Shown in pieces: positions 28,949 to 41,854 of a DNA stretch of 64,000 bases; the first letter of the stretch is position 1, and the number at the start of each line of letters is the position of its first letter. A program made the translations under genes and the position numbers. Below the pieces are notes generated by a model that had not been told where the DNA came from, did not search any database, and saw only the letters and a list, made by a program, of their open reading frames with translations. Source of the DNA: Papiliotrema nemorosa (lineage: Eukaryota > Basidiomycota > Tremellomycetes > Tremellales > Rhynchogastremaceae); contig JASKOT010000003.1 of NCBI GenBank assembly GCA_032158125.1, forward strand, positions 868,001 to 932,000, written 5' to 3'.

Positions 28949-29164
28949 GGGCAGTCAGAGGAGGATATCGAGGCGTATGGAGATCATCTTTGCATATTGT
29001 GTCGTGTTATGTTACACCAGTGTTCCGTCTTGCCTACGGTAATGAGGTGATATCTTATCAGGCCATGAGGTCATTCACTGCCGAAAAGCATCTCTTGGTC
29101 CACGCGTTCAACAGTGATTCCTGTCCGGCATTCGATCTTGTCAACGTCGACTCGGATTGACAGA

Positions 29165-29798
29165 ATGTCCCAAAAGCAGCTGGGCGGTGAGTGCACTCTG
29201 CGCTTGGCTGCATGCCTACCATAGGCGTGCCGTGCAGAGCTGACAGGATCTTCCAGACTACTCGCTCTGGCTCGTGCCATCAGAACCCGAGTCGTCCAGC
29301 CTGTCGAAACTCATCCGAAACCTCTCGGACCTAGAAGCAGACTCTCCCTCCTTTCTACCCCATGTGACCCTATGGTACCCGATACCCATCTCCACCCCTG
29401 TCGACGATATCACGTCGACCCTGCAATCCATCATCGAGCGAGTTTCAGCTACCCATACGTTATCCGACTGGGTTATAGATCTGGATCCTGCGCAAACTGG
29501 AAAGCAGTACTATCAATCTGTTTTGGCACCTGTCAAGCCTGATACGAGACTGTTGGCGCTCAGGACGGCGGTGGAAGCTACATGGGGTGCAGAGCAAAGG
29601 AAGGATTATTTCCCGCATCTCAGCTTGTTTTACGGTGATGTAAGTCCGGAACGAAGGGAGGAGATTGCAAAGATAGCCAACGGTACGAAAGGAGATGAAG
29701 GGGGATTGGTGCAGACGATCACGGTTGGAGCGGTGGTCGTTGTGAGCACGAGAGGACCGGCGGATCAGTGGCAGGTGGTGGGAAGGGTCAAGCTGTGA
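29165..29798 (+). CDS. 2',3'-cyclic-nucleotide 3'-phosphodiesterase (CPD1-like, 2H family), 187 aa
   Basis: Exons 29165-29186 and 29257-29798; 188 codons. The two catalytic H-x-T/S motifs of the 2H superfamily are present, PHVTLWYPIP and PHLSLFYGDVS, at the expected spacing, after the typical start DYSLWLVPSE. Yeast Cpd1 hydrolyses ADP-ribose 1'',2''-cyclic phosphate left from tRNA splicing. Size fits. No targeting signal, so probably cytosolic or nuclear. Confidence 0.9.
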
Positions 29799-30069
29799 TG
29801 AGATGTCTCGCTGTTGGTGTCTACCCGAATCATGCTTTGTGATACGCTGTTGTATCATCTGGACATGTCTCATACATATCGGACAACCGACTCTGACCTC
29901 TATGCATTGAATCAGCTCCGAGGACCTCAGAAGGGGGATCGATGCATTCCGGTGCCTGAGATCGCGTCTGAATCAATCCGAAATTGCGAGCTTCTTCGAC
30001 TCTGCCAACTTCTTCTTTTCTCCTTCACGCTAAAAGCTCTCAAGCAAAACGAGCAGCAGCTACTCCAAA

Positions 30070-31591
30070 ATGTCCGGAAAACTGTACATTCTCGCTCCTC
30101 AAGCGACACTGCCCGGTCACGAGTCTCCGCAAGAGGTGACGGTCGAGGTGGACCTGGGCACTGCCAAGTTTCATTCGATTCAGACTGGTCTGCACGAGCC
30201 TACAGATGGATCAAGCAAGATCATACGTGTCGAACCTCATCAGGTTCTCCTCCCAGGTTTGATAGAGTGGGTCTGACCCTTCAGCATAGCTCGAGGCTGA
30301 TTGCAGTACGCACGTTCACCTGAATCAACCTGGTCGAACGGAATGGGAGGGTTTCCTCACTGGTACAAGGGCAGCAGCCAGTGGAGGAGTCACGACTCTG
30401 ATTGATATGCCGCTCAACTCTATACCGCCCACTACTACCATTCCTAATCTCGACACGAAACGCTCTTCCGCGAGAGAAGTTGGGGTCTACACGGATGTCG
30501 GGTTCTGGGGAGGGATCATTCCTGGTAACGATGGCGATTTGAGAGGCTTGGTGGAACAAGGTGTCAAGGGGTTCAAGTGTTTCCTGATAGAGTCCGGAGT
30601 CGAGGTGAGTGCAGCTCGTATTGTCCCTAAAGGCAAATCCTAAGCTGCAGGAGTTCCCGTGTGTCGAGGAAAAGGACATTGTGAAAGCGTGTGATGCTCT
30701 CGAGGTGAGAACACACGTCAAGTGGTATGGCTAATAATTCCAGGGTACAAACAGCTTGATACTCTTCCATGCCGAGCTTGGAACACCCTCAGAACACCCA
30801 CACGAAGATGCCCATCAATACTCTACCTTTTTACATTCCCGTCCGCAAAGTCTCGAAACCGATGCCTTGGCTCTGATCCTCCGCATAGCCACACGATACC
30901 CTTCCCTCCGTTTCCACATTGTTCATCTTTCAGCTTCATCCGCGCTTCCACTGATCAGATCCGCTCGAGCAGATGGCATATCCAACCTCACCGTCGAGAC
31001 TTGTTTCCACTATCTCACATTATCAGCCGGATCTATACCGCCCAACGCGACCGCTTTCAAGTGTTGTCCACCTATCCGTGATGATGAGAATAGGAGATTG
31101 TTGCTCGAAGCTGTCGCGGATGGGACAATAGACTACGTCGTTTCGGATCATTCACCTTGTATACCGGAACTCAAAGCTGGAGATTTCATGTCTGCCTGGG
31201 GAGGTGTATCAGGCCTAGGATTCGGCTTGTCGCTACTGTATACGGAACTGGGGAAGAAGCTTGGTTTGGCAAGGATCGTCGATTTATTGGGAGAAAAGCA
31301 GGCTAAACAGGTCGGGTTGGAAAAGCAAAAAGGAAGCTTGAAAGAAGGATTCGATGCCGACTTTGTCATCTTTGACCCGACAGAAAAAAGGACAGTCTCC
31401 CTGGTCAGTAGTGTATATCCACCGATGGAAAAAGACGTACTGACTCATAGACCGACTTGCAATTCAAAAATAAAGTCTCGCCGTATCTCGGGAAAGAGCT
31501 CTCGGGTTGGGTCAAGCAGACATACCTGGGTGGGCAACTCATATGGGACGGCCAGAATACCTCAAACGACCGGTTGGGCAAGTTGCTCTGA
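30070..31591 (+). CDS. DAL1: Allantoinase, 449 aa
   Basis: Exons 30070-30266, 30307-30604, 30651-30704, 30744-31403, 31451-31591; 450 codons. Amidohydrolase fold: metal ligands in [17 protein letters not shown], the metal-bridging lysine region [37 protein letters not shown], the conserved Cys-rich [11 protein letters not shown] and the acid in VVSDHSP. It opens allantoin to allantoate in purine-nitrogen use. All expected motifs are present. Convergent with a zinc-cluster regulator 138 bases downstream, which may or may not control it. Confidence 0.94.
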
Positions 31592-31729
31592 TCCTTCGGC
31601 ATGATGTACACGGCTCCGGATAGCGTAGATCATACAGATCATGCATTGCTTCCACAGCCATCACATTCTGGTCTCTAATCCTCACCGCCAGGGTGTCAAG
31701 CTGAGCCATGGTGCACACGAGCTTCGCAT

Positions 31730-34700
31730 CTAAGCATCTACATTGTACCTCTTGTCGTCCTCTTCCATCGCTTTCACCCATTCTTCTTTGGGCATCGATT
31801 TCAACTCTTCCATCATTTTAGACTGTATCGCAGCCACATCATTGCCTTCAAACTGCTCGGCGTCCTGAGATCGGACCGAGCTGTCAAGAGCGGTAAAGAC
31901 GAGATCGTACTCCTCTTCCAGGTCGTGATCTGCTAGATCAGCACCTGCCGAGCACATGTAGAGGTTTCTGCGACGTGAACAAGTCCTACCTGGAGGTAGT
32001 CCTAGTGCTTCACGCCTCTTGATCTCGCGAAGCAGAGTCATTGCACACTCGTTCCAGCTACACGGTCAGCAATGAGCTTTCTCATGAAAAAACGAACACA
32101 TACATTGTGATGATGAAAGCTGCATAGCCCCCAAGCAGCTGACGATAAGTATATATCAAGTCTACATCAGGCTGAAAATCGACCCACCTGTTCCCCGATG
32201 TGCAGACCAATGATTGAGGCCATTCTCCTGGCAACTAAGACCGCGGTGGCATTCTCCGCCGAAAGGGATTGTACAGTCCACAAGGCGAGATAGGCATTCC
32301 CGATGATGAACCACTACAACCCATTAGCTCATCGTCCCATTCGTCCTGTGTCGGCGCACCAGAACAGAGGTCTCCTTGCGCGCTCTGAACCGCGGCATCG
32401 TTGTACTAAACTCTCCCTCATCCCATTTGGACCAGGGCGGACGATGTCCAACAGGCAGCTCCTCACAATACCGGTCCAAAGCCGACTTGATTCGCTGGAA
32501 TGCGCATGGCGTATTGTCAAGCACCGATCGAGCCCCGTAGTATATCTGCGTCGGAGTGAATGGACCAGGGGACGAAGGGTTACCAGCATCCCCTGATGGT
32601 TGATGCTCCGGCGGTAGATGTCGGAGCCTCATGGCTTCGGAAAAGATGGTGATCGCCTTCATTCGCAACGGGAGGAAATCTGCGTAGACTGGGCGATTGA
32701 ACTTGGGCAAAGGGTCGAACAGGGCATATAATCGAACATCGTCGATAGCCGAAACCATGCCCTGTCATGTTAGTATGTGAAAGGTATCTTGCGGTAGTCG
32801 CTCACGTTGACGTAATCCTCCAAAGGTCGCGGTAAGGGTGTCAAGACTTTGGTGGCACTGAATATGGGCTCCCAGCAGAAAGCAATGGCTGTACACTGAT
32901 CCACTTCATAAACTGCCCAGCTGACTCGTCAGTCTCGCAAACACCAACGACTACTTACAAAGCGTGGATCCGTTCTCCCAAATCGATAGCATCTTCTGGT
33001 GGTTCCAACGCGAATCCCCCTGCTCGAAGGGTGAAGTGGATCGCCGCGTTGAAAACAGGGGGTTTTCTCCAAACGCTCGATGGTATCTTGTCTAATCCAC
33101 AGGCAATGGATAATCTGACATCAGATTTAGCTGCAGTCGAGGACAGCTCACCTGATGGCTTGACCTGCCATGTGGTATCCGACATTGTACCACTCTTTGG
33201 CAAACAGATATCCTGTCATTTGCACTAGAGCTCTGACAATGTCGAGCAATCTGTCTCCCTCTCTGATCCCTTGTTCGATCTTTGCCCGTGCAATTTCGTA
33301 GAAGCGAGGTTCGAGAGCCTTGAGTGCTGGTTGCGTGGAATTGCGAGTTGCACTCAGGTAAATTGTGTACATCAGTGCAGGATGAGGTCGTTTGGCGAGG
33401 GGCAGCGTGAGCCGAGTGTAGAATCTTGGAATGTTGATCATAAGATGGAATACGCCTTGCTTGCCAAAGTACAAGTCGAGCCTATTACTTCAGCAGCGGC
33501 GAGCGGGATAGGTCTCCCAACTCACAAATGGTCTCTTACGCTGGGCGGGACGTCATCTGGGTCGAACCAGCCTGCTGATACATGTCGATCTTCATTTGGT
33601 GCGCGGAAAGGTGGCATGGCAGAGTCGAGAGGATCTGGCGTGTTGACAAGATCGACTTTGGCGAAAGCGAAAGCGTCTTTGTCCCAAGCGCGCATTGTAC
33701 CTTCCATCCGCAGAGCAATCCGATCATCCGGGCTGCGATGAAAGGAACAAGAACGATCATTAAGAAGGGCGGTAGAGCGGGGTTCCGATAGCACAGGCCC
33801 GGAGGACGGCTGTGATTCAAGCAGGTCTGAAGGGTCTGACGTCGGCATCGACCCAAAGGGATCAGACGGTATATCAGCAAAAGAGAACGATGAGACCTGT
33901 TCCAGGGTAGACGTCGATGTGCCAGGTTGTGATAATCCAGTAGAGCTCCCGAATGCAGAAGATAAATCCATCATGGGCGTGTCAAGCAGTCCAAAATCGA
34001 AAGGGAAATTAGGATTGGCCGGTCCAAGCGGTCGAGGATTGTATCCTTGGCTATAGGGGATCTGTTGTTGCGTAGAGGAGGAAGAAGAACCGTATGCCGA
34101 GTCATAAACATTGGAAAAGTTTGGGACATTACTCTGATGCGCATTTTGAAGAAGCGCTGGGGCGCATGTCTGATCACGTATACCGCTGATGGTGTGCGCA
34201 TGGGCGTCTCCGTCAGGCGGTCCAAGAGAGCCTTGCTGGCCGTGTGAGGCTGCTTCGAGGCCGGCTCCAAACCTCGACGAGCCAGGTATGATGTTGTTAA
34301 AGTCGAAAGAAGTGTCAAAGCCGTCAAGATGCGGTGCAGGGGTATTCGCGACACTGGTCCGTCGTTCTGAGAGATCCGCGACCGTATTCTCCAGCTCGGC
34401 TAGATGGTCAACCCTCGTACATGAACGTGTCGCTGCAAATTTTGCGCACCTATCCTCCCCTTGAGCTTGGCAATACGACTTGAGCTCTGAATCGACTCGT
34501 ACACGCACGCCTTGTGTAATCGCTCACACGTCGCACAAATCGGTCGCTCTCCCCCACAACGCTGATGGTGAGTGAGGGTGAACTAGTGGAATCGAACTCA
34601 CAATTCGCCTCTTTCTGCAAGCCAGACAAGCATCTCCTCTATGGCAGTGTCAGCCTAAGCAGTCCTGGCGCTCCGCGAAGTGCATACCGTTTGAGTGCTA

Positions 34701-34836
34701 CAGCCCATTAGCTGTCAAGGTCTATGCTGATATTCGGAGACAAAGGCTCACTTTTGGCAGTAGACGGACCTCCGTTGCTAGGTCTCCGCAGAGACTCGTC
34801 TCCGTCCATATCTTCATCGTCTAGAGAGCCGCTCAT
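31730..34836 (-). CDS. Zn(II)2Cys6 fungal transcription factor, 854 aa, 13 exons
   Basis: Exons (minus) 34836-34752, 34697-34688 (10 nt), 34638-34602, 34561-34450, 34399-33526, 33481-33152, 33114-32959, 32920-32806, 32761-32360, 32313-32188, 32138-32104, 32057-31990, 31944-31730; 855 codons. The zinc cluster is CLACRKRRIRCGGERPIC then CATCERLHKAC, the exact C-x2-C-x6-C-x6-C-x2-C-x6-C pattern. A short coiled coil (RIAKLKGRIAELENTVADL) follows for dimerisation, then a Ser/Gln-rich linker and a fungal-specific regulatory domain (YFGKQGVFHLMINIPRF, GQAIRLSIACGLDK, HAFWAVYEVDQ). It is a nuclear DNA-binding regulator. Target genes are unknown; the neighbour is allantoinase. Exon joins are supported by unbroken family-like sequence. 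Confidence 0.88.
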
Positions 34837-35053
34837 AATGGGTGCACCTTGACGAGAGTGACAATGTAGAGATCAGATATGCTCGCGAGCTGTGCAAGGA
34901 TGCCGACTTGCCCGAACTGATTTCGGGCACAACAATCAACAACTCGGATCCGACGTTACAGCGCCGTATTCAAGAATGAACGGAAAGGCCAATTGACACT
35001 GTCTGCATCCTTGTACTATGGACTTGCTCCTTCTACTGATGATTTTGTATACA

Positions 35054-37010
<1,957 letters not shown>

Positions 37011-37366
37011 GACGAAGGGGATGAAGGAGGGACAGAAAAGGAAATGCAGAGGAAGAGTCAAGGTAAGTGAACAAGTAAGTAGTAGACGATGCAGCCGTGT
37101 GGAAACACTTTCCAATCGGGACGGAACTCGGCGGCGAATCCCTCTTATACCCCCAAAGGGCTGCCGAGCATGTCCGATCTCATTTCAACGACGCGGCTCA
37201 ATCGACATGGCTACCCTGCTGAGTCATGCACGGAGAGCGGTCATCATACCCAAGTCGCTCAGAGCCGGTGGAGAGTACAGGTAGGATACATGCATGCAGT
37301 GAAGCACCTTGCCTCGGTTACCATCTACGGAAATATCCCTCTTGCCGGTCTCAACGGGACTGACTT
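37011..37366. promoter_or_regulatory. LPD1 upstream region / MAGO 3' flank
   Basis: 356 bases between the LPD1 start and the MAGO stop. Nothing specific recognised. Confidence 0.45.
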
Positions 37367-38357
37367 TTATTGTTGGACTGGAAGTCAGCTGCAACTCGCT
37401 CCGGCGACGCTTTGACACTGACTGGGTTTGATCTTGAAGTGCAGGGTGATCAGAGAGAAAATAAAGCACTACTTGATCAGCTTATTCTCATGCATTTGGA
37501 CCCACTTTTAGGTCTTGGACGAGATAGTAGAACACTCTCAATCCTTCTGCATCGGCGCTGTCGTTCACATCTGCCAATGATCCGATTTTGGCCGTCTGCA
37601 AGTCAGCTGAAGTCAGACAAGATCTGTGGAGCTGACCTCGAAGGAGATATGATCCTTGTCCACCCGCACTTCCAGTTCCTGCCTGCCAACAATGTTCTTC
37701 TTAGGCCACGCGGTATCGTCTTCCCTGAAGAGGTCAGCAACTGCTTAGCATTGACATTGGTCCGCTATCAATAATCCCCAAAAAGAAGTTTAATCATGAC
37801 GAGGAACCCAGCTCACCTCGTGATTTCGCTATCCCTAATTATCCTCTTCAACTCCTCGACGACTGTCGGCGATACAAACACTATGCGTCAGCAAGATTCG
37901 GAGACTCGATGCGCTCTGTCGCGACGGTCATTCTACTATCCCCTTGACTGAGATGTGGATCGCGGGGTGGACGCAAGCTCAGACGAATGTCACAACGCAC
38001 TCTCTTTCCTGATCAACGAATCATTCCTGTAGTTCGAGTTGTTGGCGTATCTGATTCGTCCTGAGGCATGAGTTCCCTCTTGTTAGGTCATCGTATACTT
38101 ACCATGCGAATACTCGAACTCTAGAAACTCGTGACCGTGCATACCCTGATGTCCGGTACTATAACATTAGCATCTGAGCTGTTGCAACAATGGCTAAATT
38201 TCGCATAGGTCCGTCTGCCGGCGAGGATTGGATATGATGAGACATACTAGTATCTGTCCAGAGGAAGAGGGGATAATGTCAGCGCTCGAACGGATTGGAG
38301 CATCACCAAGGGAACATACCGAAGGTAGAAGGGGTCATTCTCGAGCTCTCCAGCCAT
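37367..38357 (-). CDS. MAGO: Mago nashi, exon-junction complex core, 152 aa
   Basis: Nine exons (minus): 38357-38320, 38253-38248 (6 nt), 38158-38103, 38060-38001, 37880-37817, 37724-37637, 37595-37506, 37468-37423, 37377-37367; 153 codons. The sequence follows the near-invariant family: [66 protein letters not shown], and the end LHFKIKPIQQ. Mago pairs with Y14/RBM8 to lock eIF4AIII on spliced mRNA. Nine exons in a 152-codon gene is dense even here. The first and last short exons are fixed by the invariant LRYY and KIKPI. Confidence 0.97.
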
Positions 38358-39196
38358 GTTGGGTGATATTTACGGACAAGTCGGAGTCGATTCTGTTGTG
38401 CTGGACGGAAGCTGTTGTATGCGACGCTGAAAGAGGCTGTGCTTATACTTGAAGCTGAGTCGAGGTGGTCAAGGTTATCAGTTGGAAACAGTGGAAGTCG
38501 AGGTGGACATGGAAAGTGGAAGGTGAGTCTTGCCGAGCAAGGGCAAAAGTGCCACACTGGGTGGCAAATCTCGGCGATACTGCTTACCACGCGTCTCTCA
38601 CAACCTGAAACGCGACAGATCCAGATGGAACTCCTTCTAGCTAGAGACCACTCTACCACCCTTGAACCATCATATATGCATCGACGCTTTCGGTTCCCGT
38701 GCATCCTTACAGCCTGTATATTCTATGCGAACGCCTTTGGAGTTCTCGCGACTATCCCTTGCCGTGAAAGGACTCCCTCGAAATGGGGCCAGATCCGGTA
38801 ATGAGCGTTTGCCTCGTTCCTTGATGGCAAAGGGGTGATCGGCAACGCGCAACTGTTCTCATGGCCTCGAGGTAGCAGACGACTCACAAATATCCTGTGA
38901 CCGCTTCTCATCGTCACGCTCAAGTCACATTCTCATCATAATTGACCCTTCGCACTAGTCAACAGGGTGGTTCCGTTTACTTTGACTGAACGAGCAGGTG
39001 GACTCATGTCATAGAGTAGAAACCCTAAGGTTGAACTAGAGGCGTCTAATCAATAGCACATTCCATTGTTCTCCCCCTTCTTCGATCTTCGGCCGCTGCT
39101 GAGGTTTCCCGCCTTCCGACGACCTCTGCCAAATCCTCTCCTAAAGCTCAAAACTGCCAACGGGCGGTCACCTCAACTCCCTTGTTCTCGCTCGAG
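38358..39196. other. Intergenic, divergent region
   Basis: About 840 bases between the divergent MAGO gene and the His/Pro-rich gene. ORFs on both strands lack support. A pyrimidine-rich tract at about 39065-39190 precedes the next start. Confidence 0.5.
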
Positions 39197-41612
39197 ATGG
39201 CGCCAAAGGTCATACCGGCAGGTCCTTCAGATCAGGTCGCCACTGTGCAAGATGTAGGGGACGACGACGACGACAAGTCGATACATCATCATCACGACCA
39301 CGAACATCATCACCATCACTCTCACTACGAAAGAACGGTCGACGAAGACGGAACAGTGAGGGAAAGAACCGTCACAGAGGAGGTGATTACTGAACCCCCA
39401 CCCATCGTCGCTGCTGCAGCTGCAGCCGTCGCTGTGATAAACCCCGAAGGAGGCGGGAAGAAGAAGAACAACAAGAAGAAGAAAAAGGAAAAGGTTGTGG
39501 AAGAGGTCGACAAGACTGTAGACGAGGTCGTCATCCCAGCAACTGCAAATCCAACAGTCGCCGAGCCCATCGTCGCTGCGCCGACTCTCCTGCCGCCCGC
39601 CACCATCGCCTCGCCGGCCCCTTCGGTGCGAAGTCTACCAGTTCAGGCGACAAAGACTGTCACTACGGTGACCAAGGTAATCGCCCCAGCATCGAGACCA
39701 CCATCGGTACACGAATCGACCTTGAAAGCGCCATCGATTCGAGCGCCTTCCCGACCTGCATCCGTTGTGCAACCTCCTGCTCCGACCATAATTGCTCCTG
39801 TCATCGTCGAGCCACTTCACTTACCCGTGACAGCACCAGTACCTCCGTCTCCAACTCCATCTCACCATTCACACAAGTCGCATCGGTCCCACCATCATCC
39901 CGAGGTCATTGTCAACGTCAACGTGCCTACAGCTCCTGCCCCTGCACCTATCGCTCCAGGGATAGTGCCGCTTCCCGTTCCGATAGTCGAACCGAAACCG
40001 GTAAAAGCGGCAGCCGTACCTTTACCACCCTCAGTGCTCTCGGTGCCCCCCTCGCCAGCGGGCTCTGTGCGAAGCATGCGTCTGCCCAAAATTTTGCGCA
40101 ATGAGCCAAAATACCACCCGACCTACGTGCAGGCGATTCCAGAGGAGGCGCTCAATAAAACCACCAACGTGGTGGAAGAGCAATTGGGGGATGAAATCGT
40201 CACCAAAGTGGTCACTACTACGACCACTTCTCGGCGTGCAACCACCCCCCCAAAGACGCCTTCTCCTGTCGCTCAAGCACGTATTCCCACGCCGCCTCCT
40301 GGAGGATATGTGGTCAACGATCCAAGTTGGTACCCTCCAAAACCGGCTACCAAGGTGCCGTCGGTGCGCGCTGCACCTGTAGCTCCGCCCACACCGATCA
40401 CTCCTGCTCTGCCACTTCCTCGAGAAGGCTCACCAGGCAGATTCGTCGAGACGACCACCACCGAGACCATCACGTATCCCATCAGTCTCGACACTAATGC
40501 CGGGGTGCTTGGTGGGCCGACCACCAAAGGCGCCACGGGTGCAAGGACGGCTGCGTTGAGCGATGTCAATGGACCGAGCTCGGGAACCAAAGCCGGTCTG
40601 CGACCCATTCCTTTCAGTAAGTCTTGGTGGGGGGTTACGAGCTCATCTCAAGTCGACTACTCTGCTTTGGTTAGAGCTACCTATTCGCCCAGACGAAAGT
40701 TCTCGCTCCCGGCCACCTTGCCTCCACACACCGAGGTACCGAGGGCTCCCGCTCCGACGGTGGTCGCTTCAGCGGCGCCTAAAACGATCTTGACCGTGTC
40801 GGCTGACCTGGAGAAGGACAGCAAGGGCAATGAGCATTATCATGCTCGACTTCGAGACCACACAGGTGTGGTCAAAACCGTGGACAAGGTCATCCCTACC
40901 GATGACAAAACGCTCGCTCCTGGAGACGCGATCAGCGAAGCGGGAGAGAAGAGAAAGGACAAGGAGACGAAAAAGAAAAAGAAGGACAGGGAAAAGGTGA
41001 AAGATAAGGAGAAGGAGATTGAGGAAGGGGTCAAAGATCTTGTCGACGAATTGTTTGAGAAGGATGACAAGAAGGAGAAGAAGAAAGACAAGGAGCCTGT
41101 GTACCGACCGCTGGGTGGATCTGGTCTCCCTCCACCAACGTCTGAACGTCAGTGACGGGGATAATACGATTTCTGATAAGCTGATGGATCAGGTTATGCC
41201 CGTCCGCCGGCCCTGGGGGAGATTGAGAAAGCCGAACGTCAGCGATTCATGAGTAGAGTGAGCATGGGTCAAGGTATGCCACCAAATGGTCCGATGGGTA
41301 TGAACATGGGCCCAAGTAGCATGTACAGGCCGGGGTGCGTTTACTATCTCAAGGATTTCGCTGACATACAGTATGCCGATGGCCTTGCCTGGACCGATGA
41401 CGATGCCTCGTCCGCCGCCTTTGCTGGGTGCTCGACCACCGATGTTTGGGCCGCCCATGATGAGTCCCATGATGATGCAGCCTGGTGGAATGGGAGGTAT
41501 GGGTCTTATGGGTCCACCTATGCCATCAATGGGGATGCCATATGCACCTGTGGCTGGCATGGGTATGGGGGGTATTTATCCGTATGGGAGAGGAGGGTTT
41601 GGTATGCGATGA
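39197..41612 (+). CDS. His-, Pro- and Lys-rich disordered protein, 777 aa
   Basis: Exons 39197-41147, 41193-41334, 41372-41612; 778 codons. No known domain. Near the N-terminus is a histidine run (IHHHHDHEHHHHHSH, residues about 34-48), an Ala/Val strand and a Lys/Asn run (KKKNNKKKKKEK). Then come several hundred Pro/Ala/Thr/Val-rich residues with SVR and TTTT repeats, a more ordered stretch (KSWWGVTSSSQVDYSALVRA; LTVSADLEKDSKGNEHYHARL), a Lys/Glu/Asp-rich helix (KDKETKKKKKDREKVKDKEK), and a Met/Gly/Pro-rich C-terminus (GPPMMSPMMMQPGGMGG). It could be a scaffold or metal-binding protein; function is not assigned. The conserved frame through two introns supports the model. Confidence 0.8.
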
Positions 41613-41854
41613 GAGATGCAGAGGGGTTTGCCACATTGCAGAGACGGAATCAAAAAGTTCAAACAATGGATGACGGCGTCGAGGCACTGACGTCACTGAT
41701 GGACACTGCTGGAATGGGATCAACCCTTTCCACCACGCATCATCACATCATCCACCCCTGCTCCCTTCCACCTCATTACACCTTTATACCCCCCGATTCA
41801 ACTCTTTCACTCTTTAGTCTTTATCTGACTACCAATCCATACAAACATACCACT

